A stretch of DNA of 36,433 nucleotides, taken from contig JAFQFH010000074.1 of the NCBI GenBank assembly GCA_017398685.1, forward strand, positions 1 through 36,433, in the 5' to 3' direction. Positions 1-10,684 of this stretch are shown piece by piece. The position numbers and the translations under genes are program-made. The notes under the pieces were generated by a model. It worked only from the letters and a program-made list of their open reading frames with translations. It was not told the DNA's origin and ran no database searches. Numbering within the stretch: the stretch's first letter is position 1; each line of letters starts with the position of its first letter. The stretch is from Oscillospiraceae bacterium. GTDB taxonomy: Bacteria > Bacillota > Clostridia > Oscillospirales > Oscillospiraceae.

Positions 1-3836
<3,836 letters not shown>

Positions 3837-3869
3837 TAGCGCACTCTCCTTATCACTTTTTGCAAACGC

Positions 3870-3899
3870 CCGGGTTTGTTGTCAAAAACAAAAACCCGG
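3870..3899 (-). other. Stem-loop in the rpoB 5' leader
   Basis: An 8-bp inverted repeat (CCGGGTTT and AAACCCGG), extendable past a small bulge, lies about 35 bases before the rpoB start. There is no T-run on the rpoB strand, so it is more likely an RNA stability or attenuation element than a simple terminator. It also abuts the -35 box of the opposing promoter at 3902. Confidence 0.45.
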
Positions 3900-3901
3900 T
3901 G

Positions 3902-3930
3902 TTGATTTTACTTTACTACGGTGCTATACT
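3902..3930 (+). promoter_or_regulatory. Promoter for the plus-strand leader of the 4113 gene
   Basis: TTGATT at 3902-3907 and TATACT at 3925-3930 are separated by 17 bases. The predicted transcript starts near 3937 and would run through about 175 bases of leader, including a terminator, before the ATG at 4113. Confidence 0.55.
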
Positions 3931-3984
3931 GTGAACAGTAGATAGTGGGTACATAGCGCCGCTCCTGAACACACATAGCAAGCT

Positions 3985-4014
3985 ATTCTACCATTATTTA
4001 TATAATAAAGTCAA
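3985..4014 (-). promoter_or_regulatory. rpoB-rpoC promoter
   Basis: On the minus strand TTGACT (4009-4014) and TAGAAT (3985-3990) are separated by 18 bases. The predicted start near 3978 gives an rpoB leader of about 140 bases. The region faces the plus-strand promoter at 3902-3930, so the two transcripts overlap at their 5' ends. Confidence 0.65.
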
Positions 4015-4040
4015 GGAATATTTTATTAAATTTCAGGTTT

Positions 4041-4074
4041 TCGGCGGGAGCTACAGTCTCCGGCTGATTTTTTT
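4041..4074 (+). terminator. Intrinsic terminator in the leader of the 4113 gene
   Basis: A stem of TCGGCGGGAG with CTCCGGCTGA (one mismatch, one wobble) around CTACAGT is followed by seven T residues. It lies 38 bases before the start codon of the downstream gene and after its apparent promoter, so it could act as an attenuator. Confidence 0.55.
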
Positions 4075-4112
4075 ATTTATTCCGTTGAAACTCTCTTATA
4101 AGGACGCATTTT

Positions 4113-5327
4113 ATGGATATTTCCGTGATAATTATTGCAGCTTTGTTCTGCGGTTTCGCCCTCTGGCTTTTGTACAGGGCAAAGGTGGCCCGCTCACCCC
4201 TGTCGGCAGTGCTTTGCGCGCTGCTGCTTATCGCCTTTATGGGGCTTCGCCTTGCCGTTTTTGACTATGAAACGTTGGACTATCAGAACTTTCTCTCCCG
4301 CTGGGTAGAGTTTTACCGGCAGAACGGCGGCTTTGCGGCCCTTGATACTCCCGTTGGCAACTACAATATCCCCTACCTCTACTTTCTGACACTGTTTTCC
4401 TATTTTGACGTGAGTGACCTGCACCTTATAAAGCTTTTGAGCGTGTTTTTCGATATCATCCTTGCCTGGAGCTGCATGCTGCTTGTGGGCAGATTTACGG
4501 AAAGCCCGGTGCGTAAGGGCGCAGTTTTCTTCACAGCCTTTGTATGGCCCACGGTATTTCTCAACGGCGCTCTCTGGGCTCAGTGCGACAGCAGCTATGT
4601 GGCGCTTCTGGTGCTGGGCATATACCTCGCTTTGGATGAAAGGCCCATGGCGTCCATGGTTTGCGCCGCATTGGCATTTGGCTTTAAGTTGCAGGCAGTG
4701 TTCATTCTGCCTGTGTACGCGGTGCTGTGGATGCAGGGGAAGTTCAAATTCAGGCATTTTCTCATTCTCCCCGCAACATATGTTGTTCTGGTGCTGCCTG
4801 CGGTAATTGCTGGCCGACCTTTCTGGGACACTGTTACCCTCTATTTCAATCAGACCGGCAGTATCGGTGACGGGCTGAACTACAACTCCCCCTCCGTATA
4901 TTCCTTTTTCCAGTACACGCTGGACGAAAGCCATCATGAGCTTGCATGTAAACTGGGTATAGTGGCTGCCTTTATGTTTATGGCCGGGCTGTTGTTTTTG
5001 TGTTATGTTAACCGCAAAAGACTCACGGAGCGGTCTGTTCTGGCGGCGGCGCTGCTTTTCGCCATAGGTATTCCCTTTCTGCTGCCCCACATGCACGACA
5101 GGTATTTCTTCGGTGCGGATATGCTGAGTCTGGTGCTGGGCTTTGTGTCGCCTGTATACTTTGCCGCGGCGCTGCTGGTGGAGTTTGCGTCCTTCCTCGG
5201 TTACCACGCCTATCTCAAGATGCAGTTTCTTCTTCTGATGGACAAGGGCGCTGCCGCTTTGTGCGTGGCTTTGGGACTGACTTTCCTGTGTTTTTTCCGG
5301 TCTTTGAAAAAAATTGACAGAGTTTGA
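4113..5327 (+). CDS. Integral membrane glycosyltransferase-like protein (GT-C / Gpi18-related mannosyltransferase type)
   Basis: A 404-residue polytopic membrane protein with about ten hydrophobic segments. After two N-terminal helices comes an acidic extracytoplasmic loop (around residues 49-95: DYETLDYQNFLSRWVEFYRQ, then VGNYNIPYLYFL), the layout of GT-C glycosyltransferases that use a lipid-linked sugar donor; Asp/Glu in this first loop is typically catalytic. A second typical region is LPHMHDRYFFGADML near residue 325. The family resembles COG5542 Gpi18-related mannosyltransferases, which build cell-surface polysaccharides or glycolipids, but donor and acceptor are unknown. Start supported by AAGGA nine bases upstream. 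It stands alone between rpoB and a tRNA; a leader terminator upstream suggests attenuation. Alternative: DUF2029-type membrane protein. Confidence 0.75.
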   Translation: MDISVIIIAALFCGFALWLLYRAKVARSPLSAVLCALLLIAFMGLRLAVFDYETLDYQNFLSRWVEFYRQNGGFAALDTPVGNYNIPYLYFLTLFSYFDVSDLHLIKLLSVFFDIILAWSCMLLVGRFTESPVRKGAVFFTAFVWPTVFLNGALWAQCDSSYVALLVLGIYLALDERPMASMVCAALAFGFKLQAVFILPVYAVLWMQGKFKFRHFLILPATYVVLVLPAVIAGRPFWDTVTLYFNQTGSIGDGLNYNSPSVYSFFQYTLDESHHELACKLGIVAAFMFMAGLLFLCYVNRKRLTERSVLAAALLFAIGIPFLLPHMHDRYFFGADMLSLVLGFVSPVYFAAALLVEFASFLGYHAYLKMQFLLLMDKGAAALCVALGLTFLCFFRSLKKIDRV

Positions 5328-5337
5328 AAAATACCGC

Positions 5338-5365
5338 TTGACAAAAGGAAAAATTCTGCTATAAT
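5338..5365 (+). promoter_or_regulatory. tRNA-Leu promoter
   Basis: TTGACA at 5338-5343 and TATAAT at 5360-5365, 16 bases apart, start 10 bases after the stop codon of the preceding gene. Both hexamers match consensus. Confidence 0.8.
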
Positions 5366-5435
5366 CAGCAATGCCTTAAATGTGGCGCACCCAAATGAGA
5401 CAAGCAGCTTTAAATGGAGCGAAGTCTCGGGTTAT

Positions 5436-5520
5436 GCGAGAGTGCTGGAACAGGTAGACAGGCACGTTTGAGGGGCGTGTGTCAACCGACGTGGGAGTTC
5501 AAGTCTCCTCTCTCGCACCA
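5436..5520 (+). tRNA. tRNA-Leu (anticodon GAG)
   Basis: Class II tRNA with encoded CCA. The acceptor stem GCGAGAG pairs with CTCTCGC; the discriminator is A (5517) and CCA is 5518-5520. The D-arm, anticodon loop TTGAGGG giving anticodon GAG, a long variable arm (TGTCAACCGACG) and the T-arm GGAGTTCAAGTCTCC are all readable. It decodes CUC/CUU leucine codons. It has its own consensus promoter and terminator. Pieces of its 3' end recur just downstream. Confidence 0.96.
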
Positions 5521-5558
5521 AAAAATGCAGACAGTCTTTTGACTGTCTGCATTTTTTC
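5521..5558 (+). terminator. Terminator of the tRNA-Leu gene
   Basis: A 17-bp perfect stem (arms 5521-5537 and 5542-5558) with a TTTT loop, flanked by A and T runs, starts immediately after CCA. It is symmetrical and could also act on the other strand. Confidence 0.9.
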
Positions 5559-5566
5559 TTGTCTGG

Positions 5567-5736
5567 AAGAGGAGACTTGAATCATGTCCGCACAAGCCGG
5601 GGGCTTGTGCATGAGCCAGCGGCCCAGGCCGACCTCTCTTGCTGCTACGCAGCAATTCACCTTTTGCAAACACTGGCGAATACTATGTTTTCCCGTCCCC
5701 CGCGAGACGGGAAAAGCACCAAGTCTCTTCTCTCGC
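5567..5736. repeat. tRNA-3'-end-derived palindromic repeat patch
   Basis: No gene is supported between the tRNA and 5834. The patch starts with AGAGGAGACTTGAA (5569-5582), an exact 14-base reverse complement of the tRNA T-arm/acceptor region (5498-5511), and ends with CAAGTCTCTTCTCTCGC (5720-5736), a 16/17 direct copy of tRNA positions 5500-5516. Between them are three perfect hairpins: GCACAAGCC (5590-5610), TTGCTGC (about 5639-5655) and TTTTCCCGTC (about 5692-5719). The short ORFs here on the minus strand, with the ERGDLNSHVG string, are the well-known spurious reading of antisense tRNA sequence. Confidence 0.6.
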
Positions 5737-5752
5737 CTTGTTTTTTTGACGG

Positions 5753-5770
5753 CAGGGGCAAGCCCCTGCC
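5753..5770. repeat. GCAGGGGC palindrome
   Basis: GCAGGGGC, AA, GCCCCTGC forms an 8-bp perfect palindrome followed by CCTACATT. The right half with its flank (AAGCCCCTGCCCTACATT, 5760-5777) recurs exactly at 7714-7731. Confidence 0.6.
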
Positions 5771-5794
5771 CTACATTCTTACGTTGGCTGATAT

Positions 5795-5829
5795 AAAAAA
5801 GCCGCACTGTATACGACAAATAAGCGGCT
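5795..5829 (-). terminator. Terminator of the ArsR-permease-redox operon
   Basis: On the minus strand AGCCGC and GCGGCT pair around an 18-base loop and are followed by TTTTTT, right after the stop of the redox protein gene. The same stretch (5801-5832) matches 28 of 32 bases with 7821-7852 inside a membrane protein gene. Confidence 0.65.
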
Positions 5830-5833
5830 GCTT

Positions 5834-6148
5834 TTACTCAGTCAGCCTTTCAGCCAGCAGTTTCTCCACCTCAGCAGCTTTAAGCACCCGGCCCATGGAA
5901 ACAACTTTTTCATTGACTACCAGTGCGGGCATGCTCATCACTCCATATTCCATAACTTTTTCCATGTCCGTCACATACTCAAGCTCGGTGCTCAGTCCCA
6001 TGTTCCTGACAGCTTCCTTGGATGCTTCCAGCAGGGCATGGCAGCTCTTGCAGCCTGAGCCCAGAACCTTAATGCTGCCACCGTTCACATTGGAGAGGTG
6101 GGCAAACTTTTTTTCTTCCTTCTCTTTTCTTAAACCAAACAATGCCAT
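5834..6148 (-). CDS. Small redox-active disulfide protein (thioredoxin fold)
   Basis: A 104-residue thioredoxin-fold protein of the redox-active disulfide protein 2 family. It has the short N-terminal region, then VLGSGCKSCHALLEAS with a CxxC at Cys33 and Cys36, and the cis-Pro loop VMSMPALVVNEKVVSMGRVL near residues 71-89. No signal peptide, so cytoplasmic. GGAGG precedes the ATG with a spacer of about ten bases. It is the last gene of an operon with an ArsR regulator and a DUF318/YraQ permease, a grouping seen in many bacteria; the likely job is thiol chemistry on the permease substrate or its carrier. The reaction itself is not shown by the sequence. Confidence 0.85.
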   Translation of the reverse strand: MALFGLRKEKEEKKFAHLSNVNGGSIKVLGSGCKSCHALLEASKEAVRNMGLSTELEYVTDMEKVMEYGVMSMPALVVNEKVVSMGRVLKAAEVEKLLAERLTE

Positions 6149-6218
6149 ATTGATATACCTCCGTTTTTATGTTTCAAAGAAGTCTGCTTTTCGGTGTCAG
6201 GCTTCTTTTTCTTTGCGC

Positions 6219-7232
6219 TTATATAAGAAAATTCTGTACCAAGTTGAAGAAGTAACCCACCAGAATAATACCGGCCGTACATATTGCCACAAAGATACCC
6301 AGCAGCTTTGGCTTCACAGCCTTACGGAGCATTATGATCGAGGGCAGGCTCAGCGTGGTAACAGCCATCATGAAGGACAGGACAACGCCAAGCTGTGCGC
6401 CCTTGGCAAGCAGAGCTTCCGCAATGGGAATGGTGCCGAAAATGTCAGCATACATAGGAACACCGGCAATAGTTGCGATCACCACACCAAAGGGGTTGCC
6501 GGTTCCCAGCAGCTTCACAATGAATTCTTCGGGGATCCAGTTATGGATGAAAGCGCCGATGCCCACGCCAATGATGACATATGGGGCGACCTTCTTTGCG
6601 GTGGACACCACCTGTTCCCATGCAAATGTCATACGGTCTTCGATTGTCAGTTCTTCCTGCGCCACTTCCAGAGTTTTTCCCTTGCGGATATACTCTTCCA
6701 CTTGCTTTTCCAGATGCAGCTTTTCAATCACCGTACCGCCCACAACAGCAATCACCAGACCAAGCAGCACATAGACTACAGCAACCTTCCAGCCGAATAT
6801 ACTCATCAAAAGCACCAGACTTCCCAAGTCCACCATGGGAGAGGAAATCAGGAAAGAGAATGTCACACCAAGGGGCAGGCCGGCACTGGTGAAGCCGATA
6901 AACAAGGGAATGGACGAGCAGGAGCAGAACGGCGTTACAGTTCCCAGCAGCGCGGCAACGCAGTTTGCACCAATGCCGTGAAACCTGCCCAGAATTCGTT
7001 TTGTACGCTCCGGTGGGAAGTAGCTTTGTATATACGAAATTATAAAAATCAGGCAGGTCAGCAGCACCATTATCTTGATAACATCATAGAGAAAAAACTG
7101 AACGCTGCCGCCGAACCTACCGGCAGTATCAAGCCCCACAGCCTCCACAATGCGGCCCATCAGGCGATTCAGCCATTGCATTCCAAGAACTTCTTTCTGG
7201 AAGAAATACCATGCGACTCTTAAATTTTCCAT
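6219..7232 (-). CDS. YraQ/DUF318-family permease (ArsP-like, SO_0444 type)
   Basis: A 337-residue integral membrane permease with eight or more hydrophobic segments in two halves joined by a charged cytoplasmic stretch (residues about 185-215). Each half carries a family motif: GTVTPFCSCSSIPLFIG (Cys103 and Cys105 readable) and GVPMYADIFGTIPIAEAL. Members of this family include ArsP, which exports trivalent organoarsenicals; others are of unknown substrate. Here the gene lies between an ArsR-type regulator 82 bases upstream and a CxxC redox protein 70 bases downstream, which favours a metalloid or thiol-reactive substrate. Start ATG has AGGAG seven bases upstream. A metal-type operator motif lies just upstream at 7261-7280. 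Confidence 0.88.
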   Translation of the reverse strand: MENLRVAWYFFQKEVLGMQWLNRLMGRIVEAVGLDTAGRFGGSVQFFLYDVIKIMVLLTCLIFIISYIQSYFPPERTKRILGRFHGIGANCVAALLGTVTPFCSCSSIPLFIGFTSAGLPLGVTFSFLISSPMVDLGSLVLLMSIFGWKVAVVYVLLGLVIAVVGGTVIEKLHLEKQVEEYIRKGKTLEVAQEELTIEDRMTFAWEQVVSTAKKVAPYVIIGVGIGAFIHNWIPEEFIVKLLGTGNPFGVVIATIAGVPMYADIFGTIPIAEALLAKGAQLGVVLSFMMAVTTLSLPSIIMLRKAVKPKLLGIFVAICTAGIILVGYFFNLVQNFLI

Positions 7233-7260
7233 AAAAACGCTCCTTTGTCATATTGTTATA

Positions 7261-7280
7261 TTTACATATGTCGATATATA
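7261..7280 (-). promoter_or_regulatory. Possible ArsR operator upstream of the permease gene
   Basis: On the minus strand the stretch contains ATATCGACATATG. The ATAT(C/T)GACA core recurs twice in the arsR promoter (7650-7690), so the same repressor may bind at both places. Confidence 0.4.
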
Positions 7281-7314
7281 GGGTTTGAGCTAAGCCGTGC
7301 ATGGAAAAGCGGGC

Positions 7315-7629
7315 TTACTTTTCACAGCACGACTTAGCTTCGCCGGTATAAGTCTCTTTGGTCAATTCATTCAGGCCATCCTTGGCAAGCTGGCAGCCTT
7401 CCCCGCAAATGGAGTAGTGCATCCACTTTCCTTCCTTGCGGCCGGTGACAAGAGCACAATCGCAGAGAATTTTCATATGGTGGGAAAGGGTCGGCTGGCT
7501 TATATCAAGCTCTTCAAGAAGTTTGCAGGCACATTTCTCCCCCGTTCTGAGCAGCTGCATTATCTGAATTCTGTTCTCATCGCCCAACGCCTTGAAAATC
7601 TGTGCCATCTGTTTTGAACTGCGTTCCAC
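7315..7629 (-). CDS. ArsR/SmtB-family metal(loid)-responsive repressor
   Basis: A 104-residue winged-helix repressor. I start it at GTG 7629 because GGGAGGTGAG (7633-7642) sits just upstream; the longer reading from 7668 would begin upstream of the predicted -10 box and contain the ribosome binding site. The domain reads IFKALGDENRIQIMQLL, then EKCACKLLEELDISQPTLSHHMKIL with the recognition helix SQPTLSHHM. The CxC (CAC) at the start of the DNA-binding helix region matches the As(III)/Sb(III) site of ArsR proteins (usually CVC), and a Cys-Cys pair lies near the C-terminus (KSCCEK). It is first in the operon with the permease and redox genes and probably represses it, releasing on metalloid binding. 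Confidence 0.9.
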   Translation of the reverse strand: MERSSKQMAQIFKALGDENRIQIMQLLRTGEKCACKLLEELDISQPTLSHHMKILCDCALVTGRKEGKWMHYSICGEGCQLAKDGLNELTKETYTGEAKSCCEK

Positions 7630-7649
7630 AAACTCACCTCCCATTGATG

Positions 7650-7690
7650 TCTGTCGATATGTTATCACTCATATAGATATTTGTCAATAT
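7650..7690 (-). promoter_or_regulatory. arsR operon promoter with overlapping operator
   Basis: On the minus strand TTGACA (7682-7687) and TAACAT (7659-7664) lie 17 bases apart. ATATTGACA covers the -35 box and ATATCGACA lies just downstream of the -10 box, so the ATAT(C/T)GACA motif brackets the promoter as expected for an autoregulated ArsR gene. Confidence 0.6.
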
Positions 7691-7713
7691 ATAATTTGCA
7701 ATCCACAAGAAAA

Positions 7714-7731
7714 AAGCCCCTGCCCTACATT
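7714..7731. repeat. Copy of the AAGCCCCTGCCCTACATT repeat
   Basis: This 18-base stretch is identical to 5760-5777. The two copies lie on either side of the ArsR-permease-redox operon in the same orientation. The palindrome's left half is missing here. Confidence 0.6.
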
Positions 7732-7765
7732 ACACAAAATAATTGAACAATCCGTGTAGTTCAAG

Positions 7766-8185
7766 TCAATTTTTCCTCAACTTGCATCCAAGGAAAGACG
7801 CGGCAAGCAACAGGAGAAAGGCCGCACAGTATACCACAAACAGGCGGCTGCTCCACATTGTAAGTCTGGCGCTGATATTTATAAGCGGCAGATAGTAAAG
7901 CTGTGTCCACAGGCCAAGGGGATTTTGCCAGTAGGATTTGAAGACAAGCTCCTGAACACAAAGCAAAATCAAAACGGCAAAGGCTGGGAGATTAAAGGCG
8001 ATAAGCAGCTTTTTTGTGTCCTTCACGAAGGGCTTTGCAATAAACGCGATAAGCGCCCACACAAGCAATGTGGCAACAGCTATCAAGGCATAAGGCGGCA
8101 GGTTTTCAGGGTGGCTGAGCATAAAGAAGTTCATAAAGCCGCCAATGGCAAAAGGAATAAGCCCAAGTAAAGACAATATAAGCAC
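7766..8185 (-). CDS. Small four-helix membrane protein of unknown function
   Basis: A 139-residue protein with four hydrophobic segments (about residues 1-22, 33-50, 62-82 and 112-130). I start it at GTG 8185 because GGAGG stands seven bases upstream; starts at 8212 or 8203 lack a site. I recognise no family. It looks like a small-genome-neighbourhood transporter accessory or stress membrane protein, but nothing in it says which. It stands alone between the ars-type operon and the thi operon. A 32-base stretch of it (7821-7852, encoding SSRLFVVYCAAF) is repeated with 28/32 identity at 5801-5832, where one frame reads SSRLFVVYSAAF. Confidence 0.7.
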   Translation of the reverse strand: MLILSLLGLIPFAIGGFMNFFMLSHPENLPPYALIAVATLLVWALIAFIAKPFVKDTKKLLIAFNLPAFAVLILLCVQELVFKSYWQNPLGLWTQLYYLPLINISARLTMWSSRLFVVYCAAFLLLLAASFLGCKLRKN

Positions 8186-8259
8186 ACTAACACCTCCAAT
8201 CATTTCACACAAACTGTATCACAATTGCAGCGGTATAGCAATAAAGAGCATATATAAAA

Positions 8260-8281
8260 GGGACGATGTGGGCATCGTCCC
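8260..8281 (-). terminator. Palindromic repeat acting as thi operon terminator
   Basis: GGGACGATG and CATCGTCCC form a perfect 9-bp stem with a 4-base loop, flanked by a CCTACA tail on the plus strand. On the minus strand it is followed by TTTTATATA, 20 bases after the stop of the thiamine pyrophosphokinase gene. It resembles other dispersed gut-Firmicutes palindromes. Confidence 0.6.
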
Positions 8282-8301
8282 CTACAAAGGTTTATAATCC
8301 G

Positions 8302-8922
8302 TCAGCGGATTTTTATAAGCAGCAGCTTTCCGTCTTCAACGGCCACTGTGGCATGCTCACCTTTCAGTACCTCATTGCTGACGCCGTACTGATACTCGCA
8401 GCTGATCTCAGCATTCTCAAGGGGATATTTTGCGCCGCGGACGGTGATACCCTTTGCCCTGCCCGTGATGTTCATAAGCGAGAAGAAGGAATAATCATCA
8501 CCTATTGAGACCGGCTCTTTCGAGACTATCTCCATTTCCGAATAGTCATCTATTATGCGCCCGCTCCTGCCAAGAGAGTCAAGATACAAGAGGATGGAGA
8601 GATTGGCTAAACTGTGGTCAAGCCTTGCGCCGATAACACCTATGAGCAAAAAGTCCTCATATCCCCTTTTTACCGCCTCTTTGACGGCATAGAAGGTATC
8701 CGTATCATCCTTTTCGCAGGGCAGGACTATAGTCTCCACATCAAGACAGGGATTATCGTGAGAGTCAAAGTCTCCCACGATAAGTCCTGGTTTTGCATTC
8801 AGCGCGTCCATGTGCTTCAGTCCGCTGTCGCAGAACACGATAAAATCATCTTCCCTGAGATTTTTGCGGATAAAGGCATAGTTATTTATATCCGCACCGC
8901 CCACGATAACACAGCGTTCCAT
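8302..8922 (-). CDS. thiN: Thiamine pyrophosphokinase
   Basis: A 206-residue thiamine pyrophosphokinase (EC 2.7.6.2), which transfers pyrophosphate from ATP to thiamine to give TPP. The catalytic N-terminal domain shows CDSGLKHMDALNAKPGLIVGD followed by FDSH, then EKDDTDTFYAVKEAVKRG and IGVIGARLDHSLANLSILL, the metal- and substrate-binding motifs of the family; the C-terminal beta domain (from about residue 125) carries the thiamine-binding site. I use ATG 8922 because AGGAG is eight bases upstream; a GTG three codons earlier overlaps the site. Last gene of the TPP-riboswitch operon, 21 bases after thiZ, so salvaged thiamine is converted directly to the cofactor. Confidence 0.95.
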   Translation of the reverse strand: MERCVIVGGADINNYAFIRKNLREDDFIVFCDSGLKHMDALNAKPGLIVGDFDSHDNPCLDVETIVLPCEKDDTDTFYAVKEAVKRGYEDFLLIGVIGARLDHSLANLSILLYLDSLGRSGRIIDDYSEMEIVSKEPVSIGDDYSFFSLMNITGRAKGITVRGAKYPLENAEISCEYQYGVSNEVLKGEHATVAVEDGKLLLIKIR

Positions 8923-8943
8923 AATAAGCACTCCTTTGTTTTT

Positions 8944-9678
8944 TTACAGTAGTGAAAGTATTTCCCGTTTGTACTCAAGAAACTCCGGTGTAAGATTAAA
9001 GTCAGTACGGCGGGGCTTTGGCTCACGGATGAGGATTTCTCCCGTAATTTTGCCGGGAGCGCCGGAGAGAAGATATATCCTGTCGGAAAGCAGTATGGCC
9101 TCGTCAATGTCATGGGTGACAAAAAGTGTGGTCAGCTTTATTTTCTCCATCACGTCCAGATACCAACCGTGTATTGCGCTTTTGGTCAGGGTATCCAGGG
9201 CAGAGAAAGGCTCGTCCAGCAGGGCAATGTCACTGGAGAACATATAAGTCCTCAAAAGCGCTGCCCGCTGGCGCATCCCTCCCGAAAGCTGGGAGGGATA
9301 TTTTTTTTGCGTTCCGTCCAGACCAAACTGGGCAAACATGGCTGAGGCCTGTACACGGGCTTCCTTCTTTTTCACGCCTTTGAGCAGCAGGGGCAGCGCC
9401 ACATTGTCCTCAATCGTCCGATAGGGCAAGAGCAGATCCTTTTGCAGCATATAGCTTATATGCCCGGGCCGGTTCGTGATATTCTCCCCGTCCAGAAAGA
9501 CTTCACCCTTATCCGGCGGCAAAAGCCCGGAAATCACGTTAAAAAGCGTGGTTTTCCCGCCGCCGCTGACGCCCAGCAAAGACACAAGCTCCCCCTGCCG
9601 AAGCTGGAGAGAAACATCCTGCAGGACGGATATTCCGTCAAAGCTTTTACTTACGTTCCTTACCTCTAATTTTACCAT
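8944..9678 (-). CDS. thiZ: ABC transporter ATP-binding protein, thiamine precursor uptake
   Basis: A 244-residue ABC ATPase of the nitrate/sulfonate/taurine/HMP group. Walker A is GVSGGGKTT, the Q-loop is MLQKDLLLPY, the signature is LSGGMRQR, Walker B is DIALLDEPF and the switch His is in FVTHDIDEA. The start is ATG 9678, one base after the thiY stop (TGATATG on the minus strand), so translation is coupled; the longer reading from 9723 would overlap thiY. It powers the ThiXYZ importer together with the permease and lipoprotein encoded upstream. In Bacillus halodurans the homologous system imports formylaminopyrimidine; substrate here is inferred from the TPP riboswitch and gene order. Confidence 0.92.
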   Translation of the reverse strand: MVKLEVRNVSKSFDGISVLQDVSLQLRQGELVSLLGVSGGGKTTLFNVISGLLPPDKGEVFLDGENITNRPGHISYMLQKDLLLPYRTIEDNVALPLLLKGVKKKEARVQASAMFAQFGLDGTQKKYPSQLSGGMRQRAALLRTYMFSSDIALLDEPFSALDTLTKSAIHGWYLDVMEKIKLTTLFVTHDIDEAILLSDRIYLLSGAPGKITGEILIREPKPRRTDFNLTPEFLEYKREILSLL

Positions 9679-9679
9679 A

Positions 9680-10675
9680 TCATTCGGGGAGATAGCTATT
9701 GGTAAATCCAAAATCAGGGGCAACTTTTTCTTCCATCAGATTATTTTCGTTGAGCCAGTTGAAAAATGCGGCCCAGCGCTCACCGTCAAACTCGCCCCAG
9801 CGGGCAGCATCGGCTATGTACTCCTTGGCCAGATATTCCTGACTTGCGTAGACAAGCTCAGTATTGGCTTTAAGCTCGGGTGCGGCCTCCATGAGGATGT
9901 CGGCAGCTTCCTTGGGATTTTCGACTGCGTAGGTATAGCCCTTGGAGAGCGCGGAAATAAAGGCCTTTGCAGCGTCGGGGTTTTCCTCCATCCATGCGTT
10001 TCCGCCGATGATTACGGGGGTATAGTAGTCAAAGACCGGATCTATATCCGCAAAGTCGAAGTAGTCAATGTCCAGACCTGCCACCTCACAGGCCACGCCT
10101 GCCCAGCCGTAGAATATCCAGATAGCATCCACGGACTTGCTTTTCAGGGCGGACACCTCATCGGTGACGGTGGATGGGATAAGCTCCACCAACTCAAAAT
10201 CACCGCCGTCGGCAGTCATCACATCGCGGATTGTTGCCTTCTCCACGTCCATATCCCATGTGGCGTACTTCTTGCCCTCAAGTCCCTTGGGGCGATCCAT
10301 ACCCTCACCGGCACGGGAGACTATGCCGGAGGTGTTGTGCTGAATAACGGCGGCTACTGCCGTGACGGGGATAGGCTCATCCCCTGCGAAGGCGGGGGCA
10401 AGGGAGTCCTGGAAGGATACGCCGAACTGGGCCTTGCCGGAGGCCACCAGCGTCACAGCGCCGTCCTCAGGGGGCTGCACCACTTCCACCTTAAGTCCGG
10501 CTTCCTCAAAGTAGCCCTTTGCCTGAGCCACGAAGATGCCGGTATGGTTTGTATTGGGTGTCCAGTCCAGAACCACGGTTATGGTTTCCGTTTCGGCGGT
10601 TTCTGCGCTCTTTCCGCAGGCAGCCAGCGCGAATATCATTGTCAGCGCCAGCAGTATGGCAATAAATTTTTTCAT
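9680..10675 (-). CDS. thiY: Thiamine-precursor (HMP/FAMP-type) substrate-binding lipoprotein
   Basis: A 331-residue NMT1/THI5-like periplasmic-type binding lipoprotein. It has a lipoprotein signal (MKKFIAILLALTMIFALAAC, lipobox LAAC with Cys20), then the family opening VVLDWTPNTNHTGIFVAQAKG that is diagnostic of ThiY pyrimidine binders, and GKAQFGVSFQDSLAPA. Aromatic residues in DAIWIFYGWAG and DYYTPVIIGGN are typical of the pocket. It would deliver a pyrimidine precursor to ThiX. Start ATG follows GGAGG and lies 9 bases after the thiX stop. Neither tenA nor other processing genes are in the operon, so the hydrolysis of a formylated precursor would have to be encoded elsewhere. Confidence 0.93.
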   Translation of the reverse strand: MKKFIAILLALTMIFALAACGKSAETAETETITVVLDWTPNTNHTGIFVAQAKGYFEEAGLKVEVVQPPEDGAVTLVASGKAQFGVSFQDSLAPAFAGDEPIPVTAVAAVIQHNTSGIVSRAGEGMDRPKGLEGKKYATWDMDVEKATIRDVMTADGGDFELVELIPSTVTDEVSALKSKSVDAIWIFYGWAGVACEVAGLDIDYFDFADIDPVFDYYTPVIIGGNAWMEENPDAAKAFISALSKGYTYAVENPKEAADILMEAAPELKANTELVYASQEYLAKEYIADAARWGEFDGERWAAFFNWLNENNLMEEKVAPDFGFTNSYLPE

Positions 10676-10684
10676 ATTTTCCTC

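Noticed and set aside
4194-5207. A 337-codon minus-strand frame opposite the membrane glycosyltransferase
   Set aside because: It is highly charged and His/Gln-rich, as expected for the antisense of a hydrophobic protein; no start site.
5482-5819. Minus-strand frames containing ERGDLNSHVG
   Set aside because: This is the classic spurious translation of antisense tRNA plus flanking repeats, not a gene.
5559-7223. A 554-codon plus-strand frame
   Set aside because: It crosses the repeat patch and lies antisense to the redox and permease genes, with no RBS and no domain.
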